Of a stretch of 64,000 nucleotides of DNA, positions 45,898-56,649 are shown piece by piece. Every line of letters begins with the position of its first letter. Position 1 is the stretch's first letter. A model generated the notes under the pieces. The model was not told the DNA's origin. It worked only from the letters and a program-made list of their open reading frames with translations, and did no database searches. The stretch covers positions 434,001 through 498,000 of the forward strand of contig CP119321.1 of assembly GCA_029202445.1 (NCBI GenBank). The letters are read 5' to 3'. This DNA is from Candidatus Microbacterium phytovorans. Its GTDB lineage: Bacteria > Actinomycetota > Actinomycetes > Actinomycetales > Microbacteriaceae. The position numbers and the translations under genes are program-made.

Positions 45898-47051
45898 GCG
45901 TCACCGCAGCACAGGGCTTCGTCGCCGCCGGCGTCGCGGTCGGCCTCAAGTCCACCGGAGCCAAGGACGTCGCCGTCGTCGTCAACCGCGGCCCCCGCAA
46001 AGCGGCCGCGGCCGTCTTCACCAGCAACAGGGCAAAGGCCAATCCGATCCTGTGGTCGCAGCAGGCGATCGCCGACGGCGTCGCGGAGGCCGTGGTGCTG
46101 AATTCCGGGGGAGCGAACTGCTTCACGGGTGCCTTCGGCTTCCAGACGACGCATCAGACCGCCGAGACCGCCGCGACGCTCCTGGGTGTCAGCCCGGGAG
46201 ATGTCCTGGTGTGCTCGACAGGGCTCATCGGCACCGGCGACGAGGTCTTCCGCGCCAAGGTCCTCGCCGGAACGACCGCCGCCATCGAAGCCTTGTCCGA
46301 GGACGGGGGAGACGACGCGTCGCTCGCCATCATGACCACCGACTCCCGCCCGAAGCGCTCCGTGGTCACGCGCGACGGCTGGACGATCGGAGGCATGGCC
46401 AAGGGCGCGGGAATGCTCGCGCCCGGACTGGCCACGATGCTCGTCGTCGTGACGACCGACGCAGTGGTCGACTCCGCAGACCTGGATGCGGCTCTCCGCC
46501 GCGCGACGGCGGTGACCTTCGATCGCCTCGACTCGGACGGCTGCATGTCGACGAACGACCAGGTGACCCTGCTGGCGAGCGGTGCCAGCGGCATCCGTCC
46601 CGCCGCGGATGCCTTCGAGTCCGCGCTCGTGCAGGTGTGCCAGGACCTCGCCACCCAGTTGCAGGGTGACGCCGAGGGTGCCAGCCACGACATCGCCATC
46701 CGCGTCGCGCACGCCGCGACCGACGCCGACGCCGTCGTGGTCGGACGCTCCGTCGCGAGGAACAACCTCTTCAAGGCGGCCATCTTCGGCAACGACCCCA
46801 ACTGGGGCCGCGTGCTCGCCGCGATCGGCACGACCGACGCGGCGTTCGACCCCTACGACGTCGATGTCTGGTTCAACGGCGTCCGGGTGTGCAGCGCCGG
46901 AGCTCCCGACCGCCCGCGGGACGACGTCGATCTCACCCCGCGCGCGACCGACATCCTCATCGACCTCAAGGTCGGCCCGGCCGAAGCGACGATCCTGACC
47001 AACGACCTCACGCACGACTACGTCCACGAGAACAGCGCCTACTCCTCATGA
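45894..47051 (+). CDS. argJ: Bifunctional ornithine acetyltransferase/N-acetylglutamate synthase
   Basis: Transfers acetyl from N-acetylornithine to glutamate, recycling the blocking group. The 385-residue precursor should cleave itself before the threonine in [54 protein letters not shown] and the C-terminal [11 protein letters not shown] are typical ArgJ. GTG 45894 overlaps the argC stop. Confidence 0.96.
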   Translation: MSVTAAQGFVAAGVAVGLKSTGAKDVAVVVNRGPRKAAAAVFTSNRAKANPILWSQQAIADGVAEAVVLNSGGANCFTGAFGFQTTHQTAETAATLLGVSPGDVLVCSTGLIGTGDEVFRAKVLAGTTAAIEALSEDGGDDASLAIMTTDSRPKRSVVTRDGWTIGGMAKGAGMLAPGLATMLVVVTTDAVVDSADLDAALRRATAVTFDRLDSDGCMSTNDQVTLLASGASGIRPAADAFESALVQVCQDLATQLQGDAEGASHDIAIRVAHAATDADAVVVGRSVARNNLFKAAIFGNDPNWGRVLAAIGTTDAAFDPYDVDVWFNGVRVCSAGAPDRPRDDVDLTPRATDILIDLKVGPAEATILTNDLTHDYVHENSAYSS

Positions 47052-47947
47052 CCGATCTCCAGCACACCACTCCGGAGGAGGCCGCGGAGAAGGCAGCCGT
47101 CCTCATCGAGTCGCTGCCGTGGCTGCAGCGCTTCCGCGATCAGATCATCGTCATCAAGTACGGCGGCAACGCGATGATCTCGGAGGAGCTCCAGGACGCG
47201 TTCGCGCAGGACATCGCCTATCTCCGCTTTGTCGGGGTAAAGCCCGTCGTCGTGCACGGTGGTGGACCGCAAATCTCCCGGATGCTCGACCGGCTGTCGA
47301 TCCCGAGCGAGTTCAAGGGTGGGTACCGCGTGACCTCGACCGAGGCGATCGGCGTCGTGCGGATGGTCCTCACCGGTCAGATCAATCCCCAGCTCGTCGC
47401 TCGTATCAATGCTTTCGGGCCGTTGGCGACCGGTATCTCGGGTGAGGATGCCGGTCTCTTCCGCGGTCGCCGCCGGGGCGTCCTGCTCGACGGCGTCGAA
47501 CACGATCTGGGTTACGTCGGTGATGTCGTCGGCGTTGACCCGCAGCCGGTCATCGATCAGCTCAACGCGGGTCGTATCCCGGTCGTGTCGTCCATCGCGC
47601 CCGATCACGACAACCCGGGACACTCCCTGAACGTCAACGCGGATGCCGCCGCGGCGGCGCTCGCCGTCGCCCTCGGAGCGACCAAGCTGGTCGTGCTCAC
47701 CGACGTCGCGGGCCTTTACGCCGACTGGCCCGACCGCGACTCCCTCGTCTCCCACCTCACCGCCGCAGAGCTGCGGACGATGATGCCCCGTCTGGAATCG
47801 GGCATGATCCCGAAGATGCAGGCGTGCCTCGACGCGGTCGACGGCGGCGTCGAGACGGCGGCGATCATCGACGGCAGGCAGCCGCACTCGGTGCTGGTGG
47901 AGATCTTCACGGAGCAGGGAATCGGAACAGAGGTGGTGGCGAAGTGA
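47048..47947 (+). CDS. argB: Acetylglutamate kinase
   Basis: Phosphorylates N-acetylglutamate, usually the arginine-feedback-controlled step. The 299-residue amino-acid kinase has [20 protein letters not shown], the N-acetylglutamate-binding [11 protein letters not shown], and [11 protein letters not shown] near ATP. The N-terminal helix ahead of the kinase core ([19 protein letters not shown]) is the feature of arginine-sensitive hexameric forms, so feedback inhibition is likely. Overlaps argJ by ATGA. Confidence 0.96.
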   Translation: MTDLQHTTPEEAAEKAAVLIESLPWLQRFRDQIIVIKYGGNAMISEELQDAFAQDIAYLRFVGVKPVVVHGGGPQISRMLDRLSIPSEFKGGYRVTSTEAIGVVRMVLTGQINPQLVARINAFGPLATGISGEDAGLFRGRRRGVLLDGVEHDLGYVGDVVGVDPQPVIDQLNAGRIPVVSSIAPDHDNPGHSLNVNADAAAAALAVALGATKLVVLTDVAGLYADWPDRDSLVSHLTAAELRTMMPRLESGMIPKMQACLDAVDGGVETAAIIDGRQPHSVLVEIFTEQGIGTEVVAK

Positions 47948-49206
47948 CCGACACGACGACGCAGGCACGCTGGCAGGAGGATGCCTCGCGCGACCTCGTA
48001 CGCAACGCCTCCGACCGCTTGGCGATGTTCACGCGGGGCGAGGGTGCGTACCTGTGGGACCAGGACGGGCGACGCTATCTCGACTTCCTCGGCGGGATCG
48101 CCGTGACGTCGCTGGGTCACGCGCACCCCGTCTTCGTCGACGCGATCTCGCGGCAGGCCGCGACCCTCGCGCAGGTGTCGAACTTTTTCGCGACCCCGAC
48201 TCAGTTGGAGCTCGCCGCGCTGCTCAAGGAGCTCGCAGGTGCGGGCGACGCCGGTCGCGTGTACTTCGGCAACTCGGGCGCCGAGGCCAACGAGGCGGCG
48301 TTCAAGCTCGCTCGCCTCCACGGCGCTGCTGATCGCAACGGCGGCACCGCCCGCCCTCGCATCCTGGCTCTGAAAAACGCCTTCCACGGGCGCACGATGG
48401 GCACCCTCGCCATCACCGGGAAGCCCTCCATGCAGGAGCCCTTCCTTCCGATGATCCCGGGCGTCGAGTTCATCGACGCCACGGTGGAGGCGCTGGAGGC
48501 GGCGATAGACGACCGCGTCGCCGCATTGTTCGTCGAACCCATCAAGGGTGAGGCGGGTGTCGTCGAACTGCCCGAGGGGTTCCTCGTCGCCGCGCGCGAA
48601 TTGACCCGTGCGCATGGTGCACTGCTCATCATCGACGAGATCCAGACCGGCGCCGGGCGCACGGGCGCCTGGTTCGCCTTCCAGCACAGCGGGATCGTGC
48701 CCGACGCGATCACCGTCGCGAAGGGGATCGGGGGCGGCTTCCCAATCGGTGCGCTCATCACCTTCGGCGAGGCCGGTGACCTGTTCTACCCGGGCACCCA
48801 CGGGTCGACCTTCGGCGGCAACCCGCTGGGCACCGCGGTCGCCACGGCTGTGCTGCGCGAGATCGAGCGCGCCGATCTCCTGACCAACGCGACCGAGCGC
48901 GGCACTCAGCTCCGCTACGCGATCGAGCATCTCGGTTCCCCGCTCGTCGAGTCCACTCGCGGGCAGGGCCTTCTGATCGGGGTGAGCCTGCGGCATCCCG
49001 TCGCCGGCGCCGTCGTCGCCGCCGCGCAGCAGCACGGACTGATCGTGAACGCCGCCAACGACGAGACGGTGCGTCTGGCCCCGGCGCTGAACATCGGCGA
49101 TGTCGAGGTCGACGAGTTCCTCGACCTGTTCGCGCGCGCTCTTCACACCGTCGCGGACTCGCTGCTCTTGGAAGACACCCCCACGACCCCGGAGGATCCC
49201 GCATGA
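47944..49206 (+). CDS. argD: Acetylornithine aminotransferase
   Basis: A 420-residue PLP enzyme converting N-acetylglutamate semialdehyde to N-acetylornithine. [44 protein letters not shown] and the Schiff-base lysine in [14 protein letters not shown] are all in place. GTG 47944 overlaps argB; the stop overlaps argF. Confidence 0.96.
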   Translation: MTDTTTQARWQEDASRDLVRNASDRLAMFTRGEGAYLWDQDGRRYLDFLGGIAVTSLGHAHPVFVDAISRQAATLAQVSNFFATPTQLELAALLKELAGAGDAGRVYFGNSGAEANEAAFKLARLHGAADRNGGTARPRILALKNAFHGRTMGTLAITGKPSMQEPFLPMIPGVEFIDATVEALEAAIDDRVAALFVEPIKGEAGVVELPEGFLVAARELTRAHGALLIIDEIQTGAGRTGAWFAFQHSGIVPDAITVAKGIGGGFPIGALITFGEAGDLFYPGTHGSTFGGNPLGTAVATAVLREIERADLLTNATERGTQLRYAIEHLGSPLVESTRGQGLLIGVSLRHPVAGAVVAAAQQHGLIVNAANDETVRLAPALNIGDVEVDEFLDLFARALHTVADSLLLEDTPTTPEDPA

Positions 49207-50126
49207 CCCGCCATCTGCTTCGTGACGACGATCTGAGCCCCGCCGAGCAGGCGGAGATCCTCGACCTCGCACTCGCGCTCAAGAAGGATCGCTGGAAGCT
49301 CAAGCCCCTCGAGGGACCGCAGACGGTCGCGGTCATCTTCGACAAGTCCTCCACCCGGACGCGCGTGTCGTTCGCCGTGGGGATCGCCGACCTCGGCGGA
49401 TCGCCGCTCATCATCTCGACCGCCAACAGTCAGCTCGGAGGCAAGGAGACGCCGTCGGACACCGCACGGGTGCTCGAGCGGCAGGTGGCCGCGATCGTGT
49501 GGCGCACCTATGCGCAGGCCGGTCTCGAGGAGATGGCCCGTGACACGCGCGTCCCGGTGGTGAACGCTCTCAGCGACGACTTCCACCCCTGCCAGCTGCT
49601 GGCCGACCTTCTCACGATCCGTGAGCACAAGGGAGATCTGGCGGGACTCACGTTGACCTTCTTCGGCGACGGCAAGTCCAATATGGCGCACTCGTACGTG
49701 CTGGCCGGCGTCACGGCCGGGATGCATGTGCGAGTGGCGTCCCCTGAGGACTACGCCCCCCGGGAGGACGTCGTGGCGGATGCCGACGCGATCGCCGCGC
49801 AGACCGGCGGCTCGGTGACCCTCTACACGGACCCGCTGGAAGCGGCTGGCGGCGCCGACGTCGTCGTCACCGACACCTGGGTGTCGATGGGTAAGGAGGA
49901 GGAGAAGATCGCGCGGCTCCGCGACCTCGGCGCGTACAAGGTGACGCAGGAGACGATGTCGCTGGCACACGACGACGCGATCTTCATCCACTGCCTCCCT
50001 GCCGACCGCGGCTACGAGGTGGACGCGGAGGTCATCGACGGACCGCAGAGCGTCGTGTGGGACGAGGCCGAGAACCGCCTGCACGCGCAGAAGGCTCTCC
50101 TGGTGTGGCTGCTCCGACAGCAGTGA
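49203..50126 (+). CDS. argF: Ornithine carbamoyltransferase
   Basis: Makes citrulline from ornithine and carbamoyl phosphate. The 307-residue protein has the carbamoyl-phosphate loop SSTRTRVSFAVG, the motif FHPCQLLADLLTI and the ornithine-loop HCLPADRGYEV. It is the last of the tightly overlapping arg genes. In most actinobacteria argR and argG follow; here they do not. Confidence 0.96.
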   Translation: MTRHLLRDDDLSPAEQAEILDLALALKKDRWKLKPLEGPQTVAVIFDKSSTRTRVSFAVGIADLGGSPLIISTANSQLGGKETPSDTARVLERQVAAIVWRTYAQAGLEEMARDTRVPVVNALSDDFHPCQLLADLLTIREHKGDLAGLTLTFFGDGKSNMAHSYVLAGVTAGMHVRVASPEDYAPREDVVADADAIAAQTGGSVTLYTDPLEAAGGADVVVTDTWVSMGKEEEKIARLRDLGAYKVTQETMSLAHDDAIFIHCLPADRGYEVDAEVIDGPQSVVWDEAENRLHAQKALLVWLLRQQ

Positions 50127-50136
50127 CCCGGTCGCC

Positions 50137-51198
50137 GTGACGCGGGCGAGAACCCTGCTGGACGCCGACGGCCGGTTGGCGGGCGTCGACCTCGCGCGCG
50201 GGCTCGCCGTTCTCGGGATGCTCACCGCCCATCTGGCGACGACCGAGGAACTGCGGTGGGGTGACCCCGGTACGTGGAGCGGAATCGTCGACGGCCGATC
50301 GTCCATCCTGTTCGCGCTCCTGGCAGGGGTGTCGATCGCGCTTCTCAGCGGTGGCAGGTCCGCGGTCGATGGAGACCGGCTGAGGATCGTGCGGGGGAGG
50401 CTCGCCGTCCGGGCACTTGTGCTCTGGGTGCTCGGTGCGGCTCTCATCCTCACGGGGGTGCCGGTGTTCGTCATCCTGCCGGCGTATGCGCTGTTGTTCC
50501 TCCTGGCTGTTCCGCTCCTACAGTGGCGTCCGCTCGCTCTCTGGGCCTTGGCCGGCGCCACCGCCCTGATCATGCCGCTCCTTCAACCCGGCATCGACGA
50601 GGTCGTCGCGCTCGCCGGCCCCGACGTGGAACTGGTCCTGGGCTGGCACTACCCGTTCACCGTCTGGATCTCCTTCGTCGCCGCGGGGATGGCCGTGGGG
50701 CGCAGCCGACTGACCGCACTGCGCACGCAGCTCGTGCTCCTCGTCGGCGGGATCGGGGCCGCTGCCGTCGGGTACGGCGCGGCGGCGTGGGGTTCGGCGG
50801 CGGGCGTTGCGCGCGAGGGATGGGCGGCCGCGGTGTGGAGCGCTGCGCCGCACTCCGTCGGCATCCCGGAGGTCATCGGCTCGGGCGGTTTCGCGGTCGC
50901 CGTCCTCGGGGCATCGCTCCTCGTGTGCCGCACATTCGTGCGCTGGGTCGCCTTTCCGATTCGCGCTGTCGGCTCGATGCCGTTGACGGCCTACGTCGGA
51001 CAACTCGTGGCCTGGGCGATCGTCGCGTCCCTCGTGCTCGGCGACACCGGCGACCTCGGCGGATTCCGCGCCCTCGATCCGCTCGGTCCGTTTGTGTGGA
51101 CCACGCTCGCCCTCTGCACGGCGTGGGCGCTCCTGTGGGGGCGCGGCCCGCTCGAGCGCGTCACCGCGTGGGCCGCCGCGGTGGTCGTCCGTCCCTGA
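50137..51198 (+). CDS. Multi-pass membrane acyltransferase-like protein (DUF418/HGSNAT type)
   Basis: A 353-residue protein with about nine or ten membrane helices. RLAGVDLARGLAVLGMLTAHL at the N-terminus is the common start of DUF418 and heparan-glucosaminide N-acetyltransferase-like membrane proteins, and FPIRAVGSMPLTAYVGQLVAWAI matches their C-terminal motif. Such proteins are thought to move acyl groups across the membrane; the acceptor is unknown. It starts 10 bases after argF and so is likely cotranscribed with the arg genes, in the place usually held by argR and argG. Confidence 0.8.
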   Translation: MTRARTLLDADGRLAGVDLARGLAVLGMLTAHLATTEELRWGDPGTWSGIVDGRSSILFALLAGVSIALLSGGRSAVDGDRLRIVRGRLAVRALVLWVLGAALILTGVPVFVILPAYALLFLLAVPLLQWRPLALWALAGATALIMPLLQPGIDEVVALAGPDVELVLGWHYPFTVWISFVAAGMAVGRSRLTALRTQLVLLVGGIGAAAVGYGAAAWGSAAGVAREGWAAAVWSAAPHSVGIPEVIGSGGFAVAVLGASLLVCRTFVRWVAFPIRAVGSMPLTAYVGQLVAWAIVASLVLGDTGDLGGFRALDPLGPFVWTTLALCTAWALLWGRGPLERVTAWAAAVVVRP

Positions 51199-51226
51199 CG
51201 TCGAAGGGTGCCCTCGACGGCCCGGC

Positions 51227-52669
<1,443 letters not shown>

Positions 52670-52685
52670 GCTTATGCGGGCAAGT

Positions 52686-52704
52686 AATAAGCAATAGGCT
52701 TATC
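52686..52704. promoter_or_regulatory. Palindromic operator 1 upstream of satD
   Basis: AATAAG-N7-CTTATC, an inverted repeat in an AT-rich stretch unlike the surrounding DNA. It contains a TAGGCT that could be an upstream -10. Its centre is 28 bp from that of operator 2. Confidence 0.65.
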
Positions 52705-52713
52705 GATCCGAGA

Positions 52714-52732
52714 AATAAGTGATAGTCTTATT
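52714..52732. promoter_or_regulatory. Palindromic operator 2 over the satD -10
   Basis: AATAAG-N7-CTTATT, a perfect 6-bp inverted repeat with the same spacing as operator 1. It covers the -10 TAGTCT (52723-52728) and ends 2 bases before the satD ATG, so a bound dimer would block transcription. Confidence 0.7.
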
Positions 52733-52734
52733 GC

Positions 52735-53382
52735 ATGACCTCTGCCGTTGTAGTCATCGCCGACATCGTCGGATCGCGCACGCTGCCTGACCGCACGGCC
52801 GCCCAGCGCGCCATCGAAGACGCAGTCGCCCGCACGGAGCGTGACCACCCGATCGCACGTCGACCTCTGGCGGCCACGGTGGGCGACGAGTTCCAGGGGG
52901 AGTACGGCTGTGTGAGCGACGCGCTCCGGTCGCTCCTGCTCATCCAGCTCGCACTGCCGGAGGGAATCGAACTGCGTTTCGGCGTCGGCATCGGCACCGT
53001 CGACGCGGTCGGCTCGGCCACGGATGCCATCGTCGACGGTCCCGGGTGGTGGGCCGCCCGCGCCGCCGTCGATGAGGCGCACCGGCTCCAGGATCGCGGC
53101 ATGCCGCGGGCGCGCACGTGCGTCGTCGGAGCCCAGGAGGAGGATGCCGCTATGTCTGCACGTGTCCCCTTGGCAAACGCGTATCTCCGCGTGCGCGACG
53201 AGCTCGTCGGCGGCATGAGCGAGCGCGCGCGGCGGCTGGCCTACGGTCGTGCCCTCGGGCGCACGCAGCGCGAACTCGCGCTTGACGAAGGCATCACCCA
53301 ACCCGCGGTTTCGCAGACGCTGTCGTCGGCCGGAGTGCCCGCACTGCTGGCGGGTCTCGCGGCGCTCGAGGAGGACGCATGA
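52735..53382 (+). CDS. SatD family protein with C-terminal HTH
   Basis: A 215-residue SatD-family protein. The N-terminal half, VVVIADIVGSRTLPDR...ATVGDEFQGEYG, has the acidic signature reminiscent of nucleotide-cyclase-like folds; the C-terminal part has a helix-turn-helix, RTQRELALDEGITQPAVSQTL. Role not established. ATG 52735 follows a -10 by 6 bases. Two palindromes cover the promoter, and the HTH makes autoregulation a reasonable guess. The stop overlaps the next membrane-protein gene. Confidence 0.82.
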   Translation: MTSAVVVIADIVGSRTLPDRTAAQRAIEDAVARTERDHPIARRPLAATVGDEFQGEYGCVSDALRSLLLIQLALPEGIELRFGVGIGTVDAVGSATDAIVDGPGWWAARAAVDEAHRLQDRGMPRARTCVVGAQEEDAAMSARVPLANAYLRVRDELVGGMSERARRLAYGRALGRTQRELALDEGITQPAVSQTLSSAGVPALLAGLAALEEDA

Positions 53383-54074
53383 TCGGTGCGGGACTTATCC
53401 TGCTCGCAGTCGGGAGCGGAGACCTCATCCGGAAGTACACCCCGTCGCGAGGACGGCCGTTCGCGCTGGCCGGCGCCGCCATCGTGCTGCTGGTGCTGTC
53501 TGCCGGTGCCGACGCCGTCGCGTGGATGTTCGTCGCGGTCGGCGCCACGGTCCTGTGGATGCTCGGCACTCCTCGCCGCACGGGCGGAAGGGCGGGTCTG
53601 TGGCCGGTGGTCCTGATCGCGGCGCTGTGCGTCCTCGCCGTCGCTGCGCTGGGGGTGCGGGCGGAGCAGGGGCCCTTGTCTGACGCGTGGCCGACCGATA
53701 CTCCGCTGGGTGCCCTCAGTTTCGACGCCGCCGTCCTCGTCGTCGGAGCCCTGGCCTTCCTGGCCGAGTCCGGCAACGTGGTCGTGCGCGCCGCCCTCCG
53801 AGACGGCGCGCTCTCCGACGAAGAGCCTGCGGCGCTGAAAGGCGGGCGCCTCATCGGACCACTCGAACGCATCCTCGTCTTCTCGCTCACCCTCACGGGC
53901 GCATTCACTCTCTTGGCGGCCGTCCTGGCCGCCAAGGGGATCGTCCGCTTTCCGGAGATCTCTCGCGACACGGAGAACGGCACGCGTGCGGAGTACTTCC
54001 TCATCGGCAGTCTCGTCAGTTGGGCGACGGCGCTCGGGGCGGCGTTCCTCTTGTGGTGGGGCGGCCAGGGCTGA
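53379..54074 (+). CDS. Membrane protein paired with SatD (DUF3307-like C-terminus)
   Basis: A 231-residue protein with about six membrane helices. The C-terminal segment, GRLIGPLERILVFSLTLTGA...AAKGIVRFPEIS...EYFLIGSLVSWATAL, resembles the C-terminal half of DUF3307 proteins, which are often encoded next to SatD. The N-terminal half shows no DUF3307 hallmark I can recognise, so it may be a diverged form. It overlaps satD by ATGA. Function unknown. Confidence 0.75.
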   Translation: MIGAGLILLAVGSGDLIRKYTPSRGRPFALAGAAIVLLVLSAGADAVAWMFVAVGATVLWMLGTPRRTGGRAGLWPVVLIAALCVLAVAALGVRAEQGPLSDAWPTDTPLGALSFDAAVLVVGALAFLAESGNVVVRAALRDGALSDEEPAALKGGRLIGPLERILVFSLTLTGAFTLLAAVLAAKGIVRFPEISRDTENGTRAEYFLIGSLVSWATALGAAFLLWWGGQG

Positions 54075-54103
54075 CACCGCCCGGACGGCTGTTCCGCCGC
54101 TGA

Positions 54104-54109
54104 TAGCCT
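54104..54109 (+). promoter_or_regulatory. -10 element of tyrS
   Basis: TAGCCT lies 7 bases before the tyrS GTG; no room for a T-box leader. Confidence 0.55.
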
Positions 54110-54116
54110 GGAGCGC

Positions 54117-55436
54117 GTGTCTGATTCCGACGTGAGCGCGCTTCCCGAGATCAGTGCGCTGGCGCCCGCGAACGATCCTGCGTTCGACAACGTGTGGGAC
54201 GAGATCGTCTGGCGTGGCCTGGTGCACGTGTCCACCGATCAGGAGGCGCTGCGTGCGCTTCTGGGCGGCGAGCCGATCACCTACTACTGCGGGTTCGACC
54301 CGACGGCATCCTCGCTGCACCTCGGTCACCTCGTGCAGCTGCTGACGCTGCGTCGCCTTCAGTTGGCGGGGCATAAGCCGCTCGGTCTCGTCGGCGGGTC
54401 TACCGGCCTCATCGGCGATCCGCGCCCGACCGCGGAGCGCACGCTCAACTCCCGCGAGACGGTCGCCGCCTGGGTGGCCAGTCTGCGTGCGCAGGTCGAG
54501 CGGTACCTCAGTTTCGACGGCGAGAACGCTGCGCGCATGGTCAACAATCTCGACTGGACCGCGCCGCTCAGCGCGATCGACTTCCTGCGGGAGATCGGCA
54601 AGCACTACCGCGTCGGCACGATGCTCAAGAAGGATGCCGTCGCGGCGCGACTGAACTCCGACGCGGGCATCAGCTACACCGAGTTCAGCTACCAGATCCT
54701 GCAGGGTCTGGACTTCCTCGAGCTCTACCGGCAGTACGACTGCGTGCTGCAGACGGGCGGGTCCGACCAGTGGGGAAACCTCACGAGCGGCACCGATCTG
54801 ATCCATCGGGTGGAGGGGGTGTCGGTGCACGCCATCGGCACGCCGCTCATCACCAACAGCGACGGCACCAAGTTCGGCAAGAGCGAGGGCAACGCCATCT
54901 GGATCGATGCCGAGCTGACGAGCCCGTACGCGTTCTACCAGTTCTGGCTCTCGACCGCCGACGCGGACGTGATCGAGCGGCTGAAGGTGTTCACCTTCCT
55001 CACGAGCGCGCAGATCGGCGAGTACGCACATCTCGTGGAGACGGAGCCCTTCCGTCGTGCCGCCCAGAAGCGGCTGGCGCTGGAAGCCTGCACAATCGTC
55101 CACGGCGTCGACGCGACGCTGGCGGTCATCGCGGCATCCGAGGCTCTGTTCGGACAGGGTGACCTCGCGGCACTCGACGCCGAGACCTTGCGGAGCGCGC
55201 TGCGTGAGCTTCCGCACGCAGAGGTGGCGCGGGGATCGCTCGTCGTGCAGACGCTCCTCGACACGGGTCTCGTCGCGAGCCTGAGCGAAGCGCGGCGCGC
55301 GATCGCACAGGGCGGCGTCACGCTCGACGGCATCAAGGTCGACGACGAGGGTGCGGTCGTGTCGGGGGCGCTTCCCGGGGGAGTCTCCGTGCTGCGGCGC
55401 GGCAAGAAGACGCTCGCCGGTCTCTTCGTCGTCTGA
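54117..55436 (+). CDS. tyrS: Tyrosine-tRNA ligase
   Basis: A 439-residue class I synthetase. The HIGH-type motif is PTASSLHLGHL, the tyrosine-binding region is SYQILQGLDFLELYRQYDC, and the KMSKS motif appears as KFGKSEGN. A C-terminal S4 RNA-binding domain follows (SEARRAIAQGGVTLDGIKV). GTG 54117 follows a close -10. A DUF4184 gene starts 2 bases after the stop. Confidence 0.97.
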   Translation: MSDSDVSALPEISALAPANDPAFDNVWDEIVWRGLVHVSTDQEALRALLGGEPITYYCGFDPTASSLHLGHLVQLLTLRRLQLAGHKPLGLVGGSTGLIGDPRPTAERTLNSRETVAAWVASLRAQVERYLSFDGENAARMVNNLDWTAPLSAIDFLREIGKHYRVGTMLKKDAVAARLNSDAGISYTEFSYQILQGLDFLELYRQYDCVLQTGGSDQWGNLTSGTDLIHRVEGVSVHAIGTPLITNSDGTKFGKSEGNAIWIDAELTSPYAFYQFWLSTADADVIERLKVFTFLTSAQIGEYAHLVETEPFRRAAQKRLALEACTIVHGVDATLAVIAASEALFGQGDLAALDAETLRSALRELPHAEVARGSLVVQTLLDTGLVASLSEARRAIAQGGVTLDGIKVDDEGAVVSGALPGGVSVLRRGKKTLAGLFVV

Positions 55437-55438
55437 TC

Positions 55439-56275
55439 GTGCCCTTCACGCCGTCGCACGCGATCGTCGCGTTGCCGTTCGTCCGCACGCCGCTGCTTCC
55501 CGCGGGGATCGCCGTCGGCGCGATGACTCCGGATCTGCCGCTCTTCGTCCGTTTCACGCCGCTCACGTACCAGCTCACCCACACCAACGTCCTCCTCACG
55601 ATGCTGCTGGCGCTCGTGCTTCTGGCGCTCTGGTACGGCATCCTGCGGCCGGCGGTGCGGGAGCTTTCGCCGGCGTGGCTCGCCCGGCGTCTTCCCCCGG
55701 AGTGGGATGCCACGGGCGCCGCCGCCTGGCGGCACGTTCGCGCCCCCCGACGTGGCTCGCGCGCTCACGTCTGGCGCACGGGCGCGGTCTTTCCGGTACT
55801 CGTCGCCCTCTCGCTGCTCATCGGCGTCGTCTCGCACATCGTCTGGGACGCCTTCACGCACGAGGGTCGGTGGGGTCTTCAGGTCCTTCCGGCGCTCCAA
55901 GAGCAGTGGGGTCCGCTGCTGGGCTTCAAGTGGCTTCAGTACGGATCGACGGCGCTCGGTCTCGCGGTGCTCACCGTGTTCACGGCCGTGTGGTTGCGCC
56001 GTCGTCCGGTTTCGGAGCCCGTCCGGATGCTGCCGCCCGTCGTCCGCGCAGTCTGGTGGCTGTCGTTGCCGGTGATCCTGGTCACCGCGTGGCTCATCGG
56101 ATTGGCGGTCCTCGGGCCGATCGAGGGCACCTTCACGGCAGCCCACTTGAGCTACCGCGTGCTTCCCCCGGCGTGCGCCGTGTGGGGAGCCGGATCGCTC
56201 GCCCTGTGCGTCGCGCTTCTGGTGATGCGACGTCGTCAGAGCGAGGGCGGCATGCCCAGCACGCGCCACGCTTGA
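55439..56275 (+). CDS. DUF4184 family integral membrane protein
   Basis: A 278-residue membrane protein starting MPFTPSHAIVALPF, with GAMTPDLPLFVRF and VSHIVWDAFTHEGRWG, the histidine- and aspartate-containing motifs of DUF4184. These polar residues within helices suggest a membrane metalloenzyme related to YdjM/YfhO-like hydrolases, but no function is proven. The GTG begins 2 bases after tyrS. The 3' end overlaps the convergent HEAT gene by 40 bases. Confidence 0.85.
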   Translation: MPFTPSHAIVALPFVRTPLLPAGIAVGAMTPDLPLFVRFTPLTYQLTHTNVLLTMLLALVLLALWYGILRPAVRELSPAWLARRLPPEWDATGAAAWRHVRAPRRGSRAHVWRTGAVFPVLVALSLLIGVVSHIVWDAFTHEGRWGLQVLPALQEQWGPLLGFKWLQYGSTALGLAVLTVFTAVWLRRRPVSEPVRMLPPVVRAVWWLSLPVILVTAWLIGLAVLGPIEGTFTAAHLSYRVLPPACAVWGAGSLALCVALLVMRRRQSEGGMPSTRHA

Positions 56276-56649
56276 GCTCGCACTCTCGCCACCGGGTCGT
56301 CGGTGCACGAGTCGACGTGCCCGAGCGGATCCTCGAGGTCGTGGGCGGCTATGACCTTGAGGGCCATCTCTCTCACCCGCCATGCCGGGTCGTCTAGCGC
56401 GGCGAGCACGATGGCGGGATCCGCCGGCGGTCCGAGGTGGAGCAGCCCGCGCGCTCCCCACACCCGCGCCCAGTACTCGGGCCACCCGACGGTGCCTCCC
56501 AGCCAAGCGATGTCCGGCCAGTGGGGATCGTCCTCGCGCGCACGACCGGATAGCAGCTCGCCGCACCACGTCACCACACGCTGGTGGCCGAACAGTTCGC
56601 ACGCGGCGAGGGCGCGTTCGCGTGGACGCAGACGCGAATCAGGGAGCAT
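56236..56649 (-). CDS. HEAT-repeat-like protein
   Basis: A 137-residue protein with two or three helical repeats, including GARGLLHLGPPADPAIVLAALDDPAWRVREMALKVIAAH and DPVARVRAQAWRVLG, typical of PBS-lyase/HEAT repeats that mediate protein contacts. No partner can be named. ATG 56649 lies 11 bases inside the end of the CoA-transferase gene, so the two are coupled. Both are convergent with tyrS-DUF4184. Confidence 0.8.
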   Translation of the reverse strand: MLPDSRLRPRERALAACELFGHQRVVTWCGELLSGRAREDDPHWPDIAWLGGTVGWPEYWARVWGARGLLHLGPPADPAIVLAALDDPAWRVREMALKVIAAHDLEDPLGHVDSCTDDPVARVRAQAWRVLGMPPSL

